Assembly (NCBI GenBank): GCA_015657535.1
Contig: JADHZB010001368.1
Location: forward strand, 40,024-104,023
Direction: 5' to 3'
Source of the DNA: Nephromyces sp. MM_2019
Taxonomy: Eukaryota; Apicomplexa; Aconoidasida; Nephromycida
Length of the DNA stretch: 64,000 nucleotides
Shown here: in pieces, positions 51,592 through 63,476 of the stretch
How the letters are laid out: every line of letters starts with the position of its first letter
Position numbering within the stretch: the first letter of the stretch is position 1
Notes under the pieces: generated by a model
Databases searched by the model: none
Told to the model about the DNA's origin: nothing
Seen by the model: only the letters and a program-made list of their open reading frames with translations
Translations under genes and position numbers: made by a program

Positions 51592-54500
51592 CTACTCTAA
51601 GAAAGGGAGTGCACTGCTAAGTACAGAAAAATCTAATTCTGCCGAGCTAAGGAAGCTCCTCACTAAAGGCGTAAATTCGTGAGTTGCTCCGGTTCCAGAG
51701 CATCCCGAAATCATCGAGAAAATAAGGTCGCCCAGAGAGACATTACTCCCTTCAACATTTGGAAGGCGATTCTCGTCGAATGACGGCATATTGAGGGACT
51801 TCTTCAAGGCCTTAGCGGCTAGCCTGATACCGAAAAGACTCAAAGGATGGAATAAAGAAAGAAAACGGATGAAGACCATCAATAAAATGGATGTTTTTGT
51901 GGAAAAAAATGTAGAAAACCGCTTAAACTAGGAAAATTACAAAAACTACCGAGAAAATGTTATCCTTAGTTTGCATACCCTCGTGATATCGAGGAGCAAA
52001 GGATATCTCCTTAAAGCAATTAAGCACTGACGTGCGTCGCAAGGAGCTCAAAGAGAAGTCAAAAGCACATTTGTAGGAGCAGCTAGAGTCTAGAGATTCT
52101 CAGGTGGGTGTGAGAATGCAAAAAAAACGATATTTGCAGCCTGTATCTACCTGCAGCCTGTAGGAGCATTGAAAACTGCAAGACATCACTAAGAGTCTAC
52201 TCCATTGAACCACTTCACTAACATAAAAGGAGAAGAACATGAGCACAATTAGAGTCTCCCTCCAAGTGCACATACACTTGACTTACTGCAAATTTTCTCC
52301 TCCAAGAGGAGCAGAAACCATACTAAATGATCCTCTAAGCAACCTGCTTGGTAAAGCCGTTTGTGTGTCACAACCTACGACTAGCAGAACCTTTCCGATG
52401 GCTGCATGAAAAAAAAAACACACACATACAGGGAAAAAATGAAACATTTTCTACAATAAAGCAGCGATTAGAGCAGCGCAAACGCGCAAATTCAGCGAAT
52501 TCATCAAAGTCTAAGCAGGAAAAAGAGTAGATGACCGCAGAAATCAGGTCATATCTTCAAACAGAGAGGGATAGCAGTAAAAAGAGAAAAAACGTAGAAA
52601 TTGAGAGCTTTTTTTGGGAAAGTCACATTTTTCAGTAGAGTATGCAGATTTAACGATCAAGATGCCGTCAGTTAAAGCATCTATCAAATCAAAACGGGTT
52701 GTAGTCGGCAAATTTCAACGTAACAAACTAAAAGCTAAGCTACAGAAAGAGAGTGCATTTATGTTTCAAAGACGCTGACACGGAAGATACTCTTCATTGC
52801 ATTGCAGTGGCTGCTTCTTCATGAAAAAGTGCTAAAAAATGAGAAGAAAACCTCAAAAAACTGCGAAAAAAGGTAAAAAAAAGAAGTTTTTCATCTATTT
52901 TTCGAGAAATGTATGTCACTTTCATAAAACGCGTAAAAATTGCAGAAGGTTATTAGAATTTACTATTTAGTCTTCTCTGGAAATTTAAATGACTTGAAGC
53001 AAGCTAAAATGAATTAGACGTACTTGTTGCAGAGTGAAGAGAGCGTTTCTTGAAGATTTGATAAGATTAAGAAAAGATTGTAGTAGTGATGAAAGCTAGA
53101 AGATGAAACAGAAAAAAAATCGCTCAAAAACTGCTTAATTTGCCTCTAAGAGATGCATAAACAGAGGAAAATGCATATTGGGGATTATATGCTCGAAATT
53201 CGCACACACACAAACAAGAAAATATAGCTAAAAAGCCATTATAAATGTGCTCAATAATCACATACACAGATGATGATGCCTATACCAAGTCAACAAAGTG
53301 ATTCAGCAAGACCCTCACAAAGGCTTGAAAAAAGCAGCATACGCATGTGTTCAGCACAAACATACAGAAAACTGAAGAAGACATCATAGAATGAAAGAAC
53401 ATGCAGCCCACTCACCCTCTACTTCTACGTGTCGCTCCAGCTGGACCATCAAATGGCTAAAACACAAACAAAAGAATGTATAATACTGACCATGAGAGGC
53501 AGATAATTTTCTTAGTGTGTGTAGCTTAAAGCTCATAAAAAAGAGCTTTTAAACTGATATGATATCCCATTCATATTCCTAGATTCTCAAAAAAAAGAGT
53601 AGCAATAATACGACAAGGAAATAGCACGGAGATATATGTGTGTGGGTGTGTGTGTGCCCATTTACGTGGATGTGTGAATGTCCATGCATACGGATGAGTG
53701 TGTGTGCATGTCAATCTACACGGATGCGTGTGTTTATAAGTTTGTGAATGTTTCTTGTCCTTTGCGTGCAGGCCTCATTTCAACAGCATGTGTGCATATA
53801 CTTTGATGACGTAATTGAAGATGAAACCAAGAAAAACAAAACGTTTACATACCTTCCACACACACCCTTTAAACTTCACTAAACAGAGTATACCTACCTA
53901 TCAGAATAACCTCTTAAAACCTTCATAGTATGCTTCCACGCTTACAAACAAAAAAATACTATATATCAAAGCAATGCCTTCCTCATACTAATCTACTCAC
54001 ACACATTTCGATTTTGGTGGTAATAAATTACTGCAGACAACTAAATACGTATGTGTGTGTGAATTTTTTCTTTCAATACTCCAACAGTATCTAATAGAGA
54101 ATTGTTAACTTAGCGAAGATCCGCAGTAAATGAACAACGCAAGAATCTTCAGTCTCTTTTTACATCTTCTGATAAAGTGTGGATACTTGATGAAGTATCA
54201 TCTAAACAAATTCACTCCAAAACTTCAGCATCTTCTTCCTCTTCAAGGAAATATCGTCTACAGAGAATCACACCAAAACTGCAGCATATCTTCTTCATCT
54301 TCTTCAAAGATATCATCTAAGCCAAATCACCCCACACACCAAACCATCCAATTTCGCTTAAACTAAGCCTGCATACATCCTCATCTCAACGCTTCCCTCT
54401 CATCTTTCAGAATCCGCTTCAAAGCTTCAATTTATCCAATTTTTTCAAAAAAAGTCGTAAATTGTGGATATTCACGGCATGTCACGAGCAAACAGTAAGC

Positions 54501-57500
54501 GAATGCTGCAAATTTCATCAAAAAACTCCACTGAAGATGAAGGAACTGACACACATACAGACTTGAACATCTCAAAAAAGGTATAACCTGACAAACTGCT
54601 CCTGGCTAGCTTCTGAGGTTTCGGGGCCAGCACTACGATTTCGACGAAACTCCATAGCTTCTTCCCAAATGCAATCAGGAAAATCTAAGAAGATGATGGA
54701 AGGCTGCAGCTTCAAACCTACCGAGAAAATAGCCCGAGAAAGCTTTTCTTCACACTCTGGACTTGAAGAAAGTAACTGCACAGTCGCTGCACTGTAGGAA
54801 AGCATTAGTGTGTGTGAGAAAATTAAACATGTAGATATTTTTAGTGTGTATCGCGAACAAATGGTGAGTTCACAGTAGTTGGGGTTCGCACACACACGGT
54901 AGCACACAAACGGTAGCACACACTGGTACACACACCGTAAAATACATGCACATGATAATACACATGATAACACATACATAAACACACTAATCGATATACA
55001 CACATTTACACCCCAATACCAGCACACCTACACACACCCAAAAGAATACTTCATAAAATCAGGTGAACGGAGCAAAAACCAAGAATAAGAAGCGCACACA
55101 CACACACCAATTACGGCACATGGAAACTCTTATTACTTCTTCATCAAAAAATATATCTTTCCAATGTAATACTGCATTTATACATAGCGCGCGTGTGTAT
55201 ATACACCACTATAACCGTATATATATACTAATCAAAAGATACAAAGATGACCAACTTCATTAGAGTGTGCGTGTGTTGGTGTGTAACAAGCGAAAGTGTC
55301 GATGAACTGAAGGCTCAGCACGCATCCCAGTGCTGAAGCTATCATATTCTACACACCATTGCCAAAAAACAGTAGCTGCAGGTGCTCACACACAGATCAA
55401 ACTGCGTAAGCTTCGGAATATATGCTCGATAGAGTGGTATGAGTGTGTGCTTAAGCTGAATAAATTGCGTGTGTGTGTGGTTGTCTGCTTTGTATGTTTC
55501 TTTTTTTCTGTGTGTGTTGCATGATTCTCTTTTCCTAACTGTGTGCGCTATATGCTTCCTTTTTTATATCAGTTTATGTGTGCTGGATTCTTCTCTTTTT
55601 TATCCGTGTTGCTGTGTGTGGTGCACATTTCTCTTTTTCCCTCTTACTCCCTGTGTGTTGCATGCTTTGCTATATCTCTCCCTCTCTGTGTATTGCATAA
55701 ATCTCTTGCTCTCTCGCTGTCTCTCTGTGTGCTGCATATTTCTCCTTCTATATCTCTCCCTCTCTGTGTGTTGCACACTTCTCCTTCTCTTTCGCCGTGT
55801 GTCGCATGCCTCTGCTTCTCTCGCTCTCTCAACCCCCCTTTCTCACTCTTGACTCACACACAGTAAAAGTATCATACTAAGAAAACTTACTTCACATGTA
55901 GCAATGCACACTCTAGGTCGATTGCTAGTTTCTTGAGCATCTGATATCTTGAAAGAGAGCGATAGCCCACCAAGCTCGCTAGGGGGGTAGAGTGGAAACC
56001 CTCACGATTCAGCTGCTTCAATAGATTAAGCATCGAACTCTACACAGAAACAGCAAATAAAAATGAGATAAAACAGCAAAAATTAACGAAAACTACACAA
56101 GAGGAAGAAGATAACAAATTTCAAAGCTTTCAAAGCTGAAAGCTGAAGAAAACGTACTCTTGGGAGAATTAAACTACAGAATTCCCTTCAAAAAGAGTAA
56201 AAAAGCATCTTCACAGGGGAAAATTGGGGATGTTTTCATAAAAAACACCAGATAAGATGGAAAATGAACGATGAGGAAGAAGGCGATCAGTTGATGCGGT
56301 TTAATCAAAAAAGGGCCGGGTATCTACGGAGTGAGTGAGCAACACACAAAAGAGTATATCATACGTTTAGCAGCTTGCATAAGCACAAACTCGTAGAGAC
56401 ACCCATTTACCAGCATACACACACATAAAGATTTGCAAAGAGTGTTACTGGTATATCAGATTGAAAATCTTAACCTATGAAATACCTTTAAATCCTGGTC
56501 AACCTCTAGATCCTTTACCAATGAGCACGAATCAGCTTCGACATCAGTCATATCGAGTACTTCAGCTAACACATGAATCTCCTAAAAACAAACACACAGA
56601 CAAGGGTGCATTGAAACAGCCAAAACATGAAACTCCTAAAAACACACACACAAGGATCATTGAAGTAACCATATTTCTTAAATCTCTAAACACACACAGC
56701 CTATCCATCCCATCCCCTCATTTTCAAAAAACGCACCACACACACACACCCCTCCACCTCATCTCCAACACTGAACCCCTCCCCAACCACCTACCCAATC
56801 CTTAAACCTCATCCCCCTCAACCTATACGATAAAGGCAAAGAGAAACTCCCACACTCCAAAGGGGCAGGCTTAGATTCTTCATTTCTTCCATTTTTTGAA
56901 GCTTCAAATTCTTCGACTGAAACAGCCGACTTCCTCAGATACTTTGAAGAGCTCGTGAAGTCAGAAGGAAGGGAATCAGACATTCGCGTCCCCCCATAAG
57001 AGCGAGCGAACTCCCCCCTAACAGCTCTATTGATACCACTACCACCCCTCTTTGGGGGATGCATAACATTCCTTAACCTACTCCCATGTATGTTTGCAAA
57101 AGGTGCAGCTTTAGCAGACCTCACTGGAGATGGCATAGACGAGTGCATGGCCTCACCGACTTGTTCATTAGAGGCTCTAAACTTTGAGCTGAGAGCCTTC
57201 AAGGCATTCGCAAACAAAGGGGATAACACGAGATCATCATGCTTAAATGAGGGAAGTGAGGAGATTGTATTGTAAAGTGAGGCAAAGCTGCTTAAAAGAA
57301 AATTCTTATCATCTTCAGGGAGTTGCTTGTATGCCCTTAAGAAAAGCAGCTCGAAATTCCTGCAAAAAGGGGGGGGTTGAGGGGTGTGGTGTGTAGAGGA
57401 GTTTGGAGTAGATTCAGGGCTTGAGGGGTTGAGAGACTAGGGGGTCTATATATAGACTGAGTGGGAGAGTAGCTTAGCTTAAGAGAGCAGCTTCTTAATA

Positions 57501-58530
57501 CTGAAGATGTGCTTATCAGACATTAAATATGGAGTAGTGCGTGTGTGCAAGGCTACTACACACACTCAATAAAAAACGATATTACTCATACAATATTCGG
57601 GTTTAGATCCTCAACACACACACGGGAGAGTTAGTCACAAAATTCGCTAGACATCAAACGCTAGATAACCACAAGCCTAATATAAACTCGACACACAATA
57701 TACACACAAGCGATATCCCTAGGTTAACTTCATCCAGTCGACATCACTCAAGGGAAAAATTATCAAAGATAGGGAAAGTTTAAACTAGTCTTCAGCATCT
57801 ACAATAGCGCCTTCAAACTATAAGAAGAACTCATTATAACGCACACACACACACACACTACATATCCAACAATGTATAATAGCTTTACTATAAATCTTCA
57901 GGTTACTATCTATAATCATCGGTAGATTGATAAGCTCTAATTGCTCCTGCATAGAAACACACACACCCAGTGGGATAATTTACTACGCAAAAAAATGAAC
58001 ACGCACAGCGAATAGCATATAGGAACAGCGTGTATTAGAAGAAATCAAGCTGATGCGTACTACAGAAGATTGAGAGTCTTATATAATGAGCTATTGCAAG
58101 AGATTTACACACGAATCTTCTTTCCCTTGATAGCGAGCATATAGTGTTTGAGAAGAGGATACTTTTTTCACGGTATTTACAAGAATTACCATCAGTTTCA
58201 AGGAAGAAAACCCCATCCTCATGCTGTACATACACCTCTCTAAACAACGGTTTCATAGAGAGCACACATTCAGAGAAAAGAAGCTAATTTTTTCGCAGTA
58301 ATTAGCATCAATTTACACCATTCTCCGGCCTTAAATAAACTTATCTTGCGAGCCACTCACCTGCATTCTTCTAAACATTCTTGAAGCTTCTGGAAAGCAC
58401 ACAGGCTGTAGCACCTGTCAAGATTCTGCTTTAAAGCAGCCAAATCATCAGGACTCTCCGATTTGGCATTCGGTTTATCCGATAAATCATCGGAAACAGG
58501 AAGGGAGCCATTCTGTGAACTTCGCTCCAT
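51592..58530 (-). CDS. AAA-ATPase-like protein with degenerate Walker motifs, about 544 aa
   Basis: Ten exons: 58530-58361, 57359-56795, 56581-56486, 56039-55891, 54791-54588, 53456-53423, 53095-53024, 52510-52455, 52343-52287, 51823-51592. Phases agree throughout; the exon ending 53423 could instead end at 53429. The N-terminus is helical (ALKQNLDRCYSLCAFQKLQE), followed by a Ser/Arg/Gly-rich linker. From about residue 278 the order of an AAA module of the katanin/fidgetin/spastin group is visible. LVGYRSLSRYQMLKKLA sits where the P-loop should be, and then come SPECEEKLSRAIFSVGLKLQ, the Walker B-like PSIIFLDFPDC, EQFVSHLMVQLE, LRGSFSMVSAPLGGENLQ and a C-terminal helix region. The P-loop Lys and Thr (302-309), the Walker B glutamate (Phe364) and the arginine-finger stretch are all altered. 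ATP hydrolysis is therefore unlikely; a scaffold or regulatory partner of an active AAA hexamer is an inference. The first five exons are the firmest. Confidence 0.62.
54183..54345 (+). repeat. imperfect tandem repeat, unit about 58 bases, three copies, intronic
   Basis: Three diverged copies of GAA(G/A)TATC(A/G)TCTA followed by an AAATTCACTCCAAAACT-like segment and CAGCATCTTCTTC. They lie in the intron of the AAA-like gene between the exons ending 54588 and starting 53456. The plus-strand ORF across them (54130-54366) is a by-product of the repeat. Confidence 0.7.
55470..55850 (+). repeat. TG- and CT-rich minisatellite in an intron
   Basis: Repeated phrase CTCTGTGTGTTGCATATTTC separated by CTCTCTCCCTCT-type spacers, about seven loose copies. 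The 107- and 127-codon plus ORFs here simply translate the repeat (recurring CVLHIS). It lies inside the intron between the AAA-like exons ending 55891 and starting 54791. Confidence 0.8.
57841..57860. repeat. (CA)n microsatellite
   Basis: Run of uninterrupted CA dinucleotides within the first intron of the AAA-like gene. Comparable CA or TG runs occur at about 31006-31024, 37846-37854, 53638-53660, 56736-56748 and 60225-60540, marking the right half of the window as microsatellite-rich. Confidence 0.85.
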
Positions 58531-59639
58531 TTTTTGCGCGAAAGTTATAAGAGAAAGTACTGATTTTACTTCCAGGAAATGGCTTGAATGTAAAGGTTAG
58601 ATAAGAGCAAAAATCGGAGAAAATTTGCACACAAAAATCCGATGATTGGATGAGTCAACCTCACAGGCTACTTCCTCTTCAAACTTTTAAAGGGAAAACC
58701 TGCAGAAAATTTGGAGAATTTATCATTTTTGGAAGGGGAAAAGTGAATTCTCAAGAAAAAAAGGCATTTACCCCCTCAAACTACCACACATACACGTACA
58801 CATTATAGGAAGAGATATTTATTAACAAAACCTGTTATACACCTCTTTTTCCCTTACGATTTGCTATTCTAAATTGAGAAAACTACTGATATTTCCTCAA
58901 ATGAATAGCAATTTCGGCAGTAGATTAAGATGTGTGAAAAGGCGAGAATTTGAGCTAATAGAAGATGCTTATAGTAAAGAGTGTAGTAGCCGCACACACA
59001 CATGGTAAACACATGGAGAGAGTTGGAAAAGCTTTCAAGCTATACAGGCTGGTAGATAGGTCGATACATAAATTGACACACACACGATGTAGAGAGGTAT
59101 GTGTGGATAGCTACACACCAACATGTAGAGATACATACACATAGTCATAGAAATATGGATGCACAGACATCTAAACACCTGCATATATAGACGCAAACAC
59201 ATCACACATAACATGCTACATACCACATATGACACAAAACACACACACACCACACACAACGGTTAATGTCTACAAACATAACGCTATTTTCTCACGCCTT
59301 CACCCAATATTAGACAAAGTTAGCCGCTAGTATAATATTTCTATTTCTACTCATCATCTAGCTATTCGCAGCATTTACCTCCAACAAAGTGAAAAGTTGG
59401 AAAAAATTACAATTTTCCCTAAATTTATCGATTTTCTCTGCTTTTCACTTGAAATTAACGAGAAAACCTCATGGCAACCCTGGCTGATTCACACAGCAAC
59501 GTGTGTACACACACTGGCAGCAGCAAGAAGAGGAATCTCAGGGTATTCCCATAGTGCAATGAAAACTAGAAAAGCAGAGTCTGCATGTATGCGAAAAAAA
59601 AGCGAGTCCTAGAGCTCAAAATGCGGAAAATATCAGTAG

Positions 59640-59805
59640 AGGGAGCAGAGGGAGAAGAGGAAGAAACAGAGAAGACAGAAGAAACAGAGAAAGCAGAAAA
59701 AAACAGAAGATGCAGAAGAAACAGAAGAAACAGAGAAGACAGAAGAAACAGAAGAAACAGAAGAAACAGAGAAGACAGAAGAAACAGAAGAAACAGAGAA
59801 AGCAG
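59640..59805 (+). repeat. GAAACAGAA minisatellite
   Basis: Tandem AGAAGAAACAGA / AGAAGACAGA units, more than ten copies, strictly purine-plus-C on the plus strand. It produces artificial Arg/Glu-rich plus-strand and Phe/Leu/Ser-rich minus-strand ORFs. Intergenic. Confidence 0.85.
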
Positions 59806-59947
59806 TTCACTCTTTTCCCTTTGTTCGTAAAAATTGATCGACGCACACACAGTACATGAGAAGGTGATGAGGCTGGTGAGAGCACCCTGGCGCACCTATG
59901 TGTCTGGAAGGGACGATGTCATGCCTAATGGCAAAGTAATCAGGAAA

Positions 59948-59991
59948 GGAACACACAACACACATCACCCCCTGTGTGTGTTGTGTGTTCC
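59948..59991. repeat. inverted repeat (17-bp stem, 10-base loop)
   Basis: GGAACACACAACACACA at 59948-59964 is the exact reverse complement of the 17 bases at 59975-59991, so a perfect 17-bp hairpin is possible. It is built from CA/TG microsatellite sequence but the flanking GGAA/TTCC and the interrupted AACA/TGTT also pair. Confidence 0.8.
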
Positions 59992-62149
59992 TGTGGTGTG
60001 TGCGCTGTGTTCCACTAGTGTGTACGTTGTATGAAGAACGAGCTGTGACTATTCAAGCTACCCGCCTTATGTATGGGATTGTGCCTTGCACACACAAGGA
60101 GAGTGTGCGTGTTCATATTCAGCGTCTGAACCGAAGTTGTAAATATCATGCAGCGCTAAGCTCGGTGACGTTCAACCCCGTACAAAAACCGCCGTGCTTT
60201 ACTAATACCTCCAGAGAAGTGCACACATACACACACATACCACCTGCAGAAAGAGTCACACACACACACCACCACAAGAAAGACACACACACATATATAC
60301 CACCTAGATAGCTATAGAGCAGTAACTAAAACTGAAATGGTTCAGCTGTGTGCCTGTTGACTCTCTAGACACGCAAGCTGTTTAAGTTAACTCTATATCC
60401 ACAAACAATATTCCCCTCCAGACACACACACAGACACACAGTATATTTACCCTATAGATACACACACACTCACACAGTGTATGTTTACTCTATATGCACT
60501 CGCAATATTCCCCTCTAGACACACACACACTGTGTATTCACCCTATAGATAGGCACACAACACCCTAGAAAGGCAGAAATGGCAATGAATGAGATCTTCC
60601 TGCTACCCTCTTTACATGGACGTTTCTCAGCAAACTTTTTAACACTCAAGTAGGGGAAAAAACTGTGAAAAGCCCAGCTGCTCGATTTAGAGACCTTTGA
60701 CTGCATATACACACATTAGCTCAATTTCTGCTGCGATTAAAACGAAGAAACAGGCTGTGAATAATCGCGTTTTGGCCAGTTTCTAAACAGTTTGGAAGTT
60801 TTTTGGGCTAAAAATTGCAAATTTACAATCGAAAAGGCTGGAATCTAGGCGGAAATCAAGTGATTTACCATTGAAAACATGCCACTGAGGCTGAGTTACA
60901 TATAGTCAGGCCGGTGGATATTTTTGGAGAGAGAAGAATAAGTAGCAGTAACGATTGAGCAACTAATACGTGTAGAGGGATGGAATGGCAGTGATTATGA
61001 AACTAACGTGCACACAGATAAAAAGCAGTAGAAGCCACTATAAACAAGGTAACTAGGTTTTATCAAAACTAGCACACACAAGGACAGCCTTATCAGCAGG
61101 ATACTATTATCACTTCTCGTACACAAGAAAAATCCCTACGGATTTACAAACTAGTCCAAGTGTTTAGCTCAGAAGATATCAGTGACGCCTACCATTTATC
61201 GCCTGCTGCACACTTTTTTTCTGAAGAAGATGAAAAAGATGAGCTTTTGAGCATGCTTTTTTTTAAGCATCAAATACCAAAAATCGCTACATCTTCACGC
61301 TTTATTCTACATTCACACGTGTGTGTGCATTTATGTATCCCTTATCATCCTCTTCATGAAGAGAAATCTGTCACTTGTAAAAAACTTCAAGTTTCCATGG
61401 TTGGAGAGGTTTCTTGACGGTTCAAACTCTAATTTTTCCCCAAAAGACGTCCAAAAATAAAAGAGAAAGTGCTTTTCATCTTTAGCAAAAAGACATTCTA
61501 AAGGCAAAATTTTTTTTTTATATTGAAGCTTCGATTAGTAGCATTTTCATTCAACAAAATGTCTTGCTCTTTGTGTAGCTTCTTGTGTGCCGTTTTTAGC
61601 TTTGAAAGCCCGTTTTTAGAGGTCATTTTCCCGCTAAAAATGTCTTCTTTGATGTTTTTCTCCTAGCCTGTGCGGTGTTTTCAGTAGTGAAAAGCTAGTC
61701 TTTTTCTGAGGAATAGTTTGTGGCTTTTATGGTGTTTTCAGTGGAATTGTCTGCTGAAAATTATTTTGCGGCCTCCTCTTTGAGAGTCTCCGCCGATGAC
61801 TTTTGTCTAGTAACATTTCGCTTCTTCATCTTTTGTATTTTTGTTTGCCTGGAAATACGCAATTCTGACGTAGTTTTTGTGGGTAGTTTTGATGTAGTTG
61901 CAGGCATCTTCATGCGTGTGGAGGGGGGGGGATGTGGGAGACTGTGTATGTATGCATTTTTGAGGAAATCAGGTTTTTATCCCAAAAATTCCGTTCCTTT
62001 TCAAATTTTGTCCAAAAAATCAGCATTTTTCATAAATTTTTTTTTCCCCAAAATGCCCTACTTTTCCACTTTTTGTTCATGCGCAGAGGATAGGATAGAA
62101 AAAGAGAATAGTTATCTTCCGGAGAATTTCTTTAGTAAATTTAAAGAGA

Positions 62150-63476
62150 ATGCCAGAAATACTTTTCCCTCCTTTTGTAACTTCGGGATTTTTTGATTCA
62201 ATCGCTGCTGTTATTCCTCAACATGCTCCGGCTGAACCGGGATTCATCAATGATCTTCCAGCTCTTGAGGCTAGACCTACGCTGCTATGTATTGGACAAG
62301 GAATGGTTTCCGCCAGTGGTGGTGAGAAGCTGATGTAAGTTTGATTTTTTGGTCATTTGGGGATTCCGTGAAGAAGGAGTTTTTTCAAGAATGACAGTTG
62401 ACATTTGTCGGGTTAAACTAGTGATTTTAGCTGTGTTAGACGTTTTTGTTTGGAATTTTACGTTTTCTTCCCCCCTCTTCAAGATTAAGTGTGTGCTACT
62501 AGTTCAGTGAAAGTCGCAAAAATTAATGTTGAAGCTCTCTGGTGATATAAAGTGAGGAAAAAAGGGTGGTTCGATGAGAAATAGGCTTTTTATCCCTTCT
62601 TTCAATTGTGTGGTATATAAAAAAAACATCTAACTTAGAGCTAGAAAAGGAGGAGATATTGAAGGAAGATTTTTCCTTTGCTGTTTCCTATTTTTCTTCT
62701 TTTTGTACTTCTTCATCATGTTGACCTGTCATTATCTTCATCTTTGTCTTTGTCTTCATTATAGTCGTCATCGGCCTCTTCATCATCACAACCTCCCTCA
62801 TCTTCCCTACGCTCTCTTTTCCTTGCAGCTTTTTGGTTTATGTCACGACACTAATAAGTTCAGTAGCAAACTCATTTTCACACATACATGCAGACTTCTA
62901 ATATGCATCTTCACTGTATAGTATTTCGCTGTATGTACACCCTCCCCCAATCATCTTTCAGATTGGATGTGGTTGATGGAACTGTTCCGCCGAGATTCAA
63001 GGCGCAGGTTATTTGTGGAAAGGACAGAGAGGTTGCTGGCAAATTCATTCAGCTCTCCAACTACAAACTGTTTAAGTCTAGGTTAATACTTTTTGTGTGT
63101 GTGAGAAGTTGAGATGTCCATTAGATGGTGTGATACTAGACTGTTTTTTTCGGGATGCTATGTCTTGTGTGTGTGGTTTTGTACTGCACGTCTTTCTCAC
63201 TCTGTTTTTCTGTGTTCATGTGTAATTCTCTATTACGGTGTGTGTGTGTGTACATGTGTCTCTTGCTTTGCGTGTGTGCATGCGCTCGAAAAGGTCTGCT
63301 TTTTTTTATGTGTGCAACCCTCGTAATCTTTTGATAAAAAGCCTATGAAAATCTCCTTGTAACTCTCCTCTTTAAGGCAACGAATAGTACTGGTCGATCC
63401 CTACTTTGATATCCTTCAAGTAGATGCTACGCCTTTGTTGAGTCAGATCTCGAGCTATGAGCTGCAGCTTCATCCG
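62150..63476 (+). CDS. probable replication protein A large subunit, N-terminal exons (incomplete)
   Basis: Three phase-consistent exons, 62150-62334, 62962-63081 and 63377-63476, encode about 134 residues; the gene continues past the window. After LFPPFVTSGFFDSIAAVI and an Ala/Pro linker comes an OB-fold pattern: RPTLLCIGQGM, KLMILDVVDGTVPPRFKAQV, AGKFIQLSNYKLFKSRQRIV, LVDPYFDIL. The spacing of the L-x-L-x-(D)-DG strand, the G-x-(I/F)-I-x-L strand and the R-(R/Q)-(I/V)-(I/V)-x-(V/I) strand is that of the RPA1 N-terminal interaction domain. RPA1 binds single-stranded DNA in replication and repair. The first ATG follows an in-frame stop. Other OB-fold proteins (for example RMI1-like) cannot be excluded. 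Confidence 0.5.

Larger units (their letters stand above)
58531..62149. other. divergent intergenic region, repeats only
   Basis: Lies between the starts of the AAA-like gene (minus) and the RPA-like gene (plus), so it should carry both promoters, though no element is identifiable. It holds a purine minisatellite, a hairpin and several CA blocks. The ORFs 61160-61417 plus, 61720-62196 plus and 60515-60712 minus have no recognisable features and I do not call them. Confidence 0.5.

Noticed and set aside
52740..52841. Candidate AAA-gene exon beginning after CATTTTTTAG and reading HFFMKKQPLQCNEEY
   Set aside because: It has an acceptor but no in-phase donor before its stop, and the exons on either side already join in phase without it.
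55469..55866. Two overlapping plus-strand ORFs of 127 and 107 codons
   Set aside because: They translate a TG/CT minisatellite (recurrent CVLHIS), lie in an intron of a minus-strand gene and have no protein-like composition.
59566..59895. ORFs of 81-109 codons on both strands
   Set aside because: All arise from the GAAACAGAA minisatellite; the same DNA is open in several frames only because the repeat lacks stop codons.
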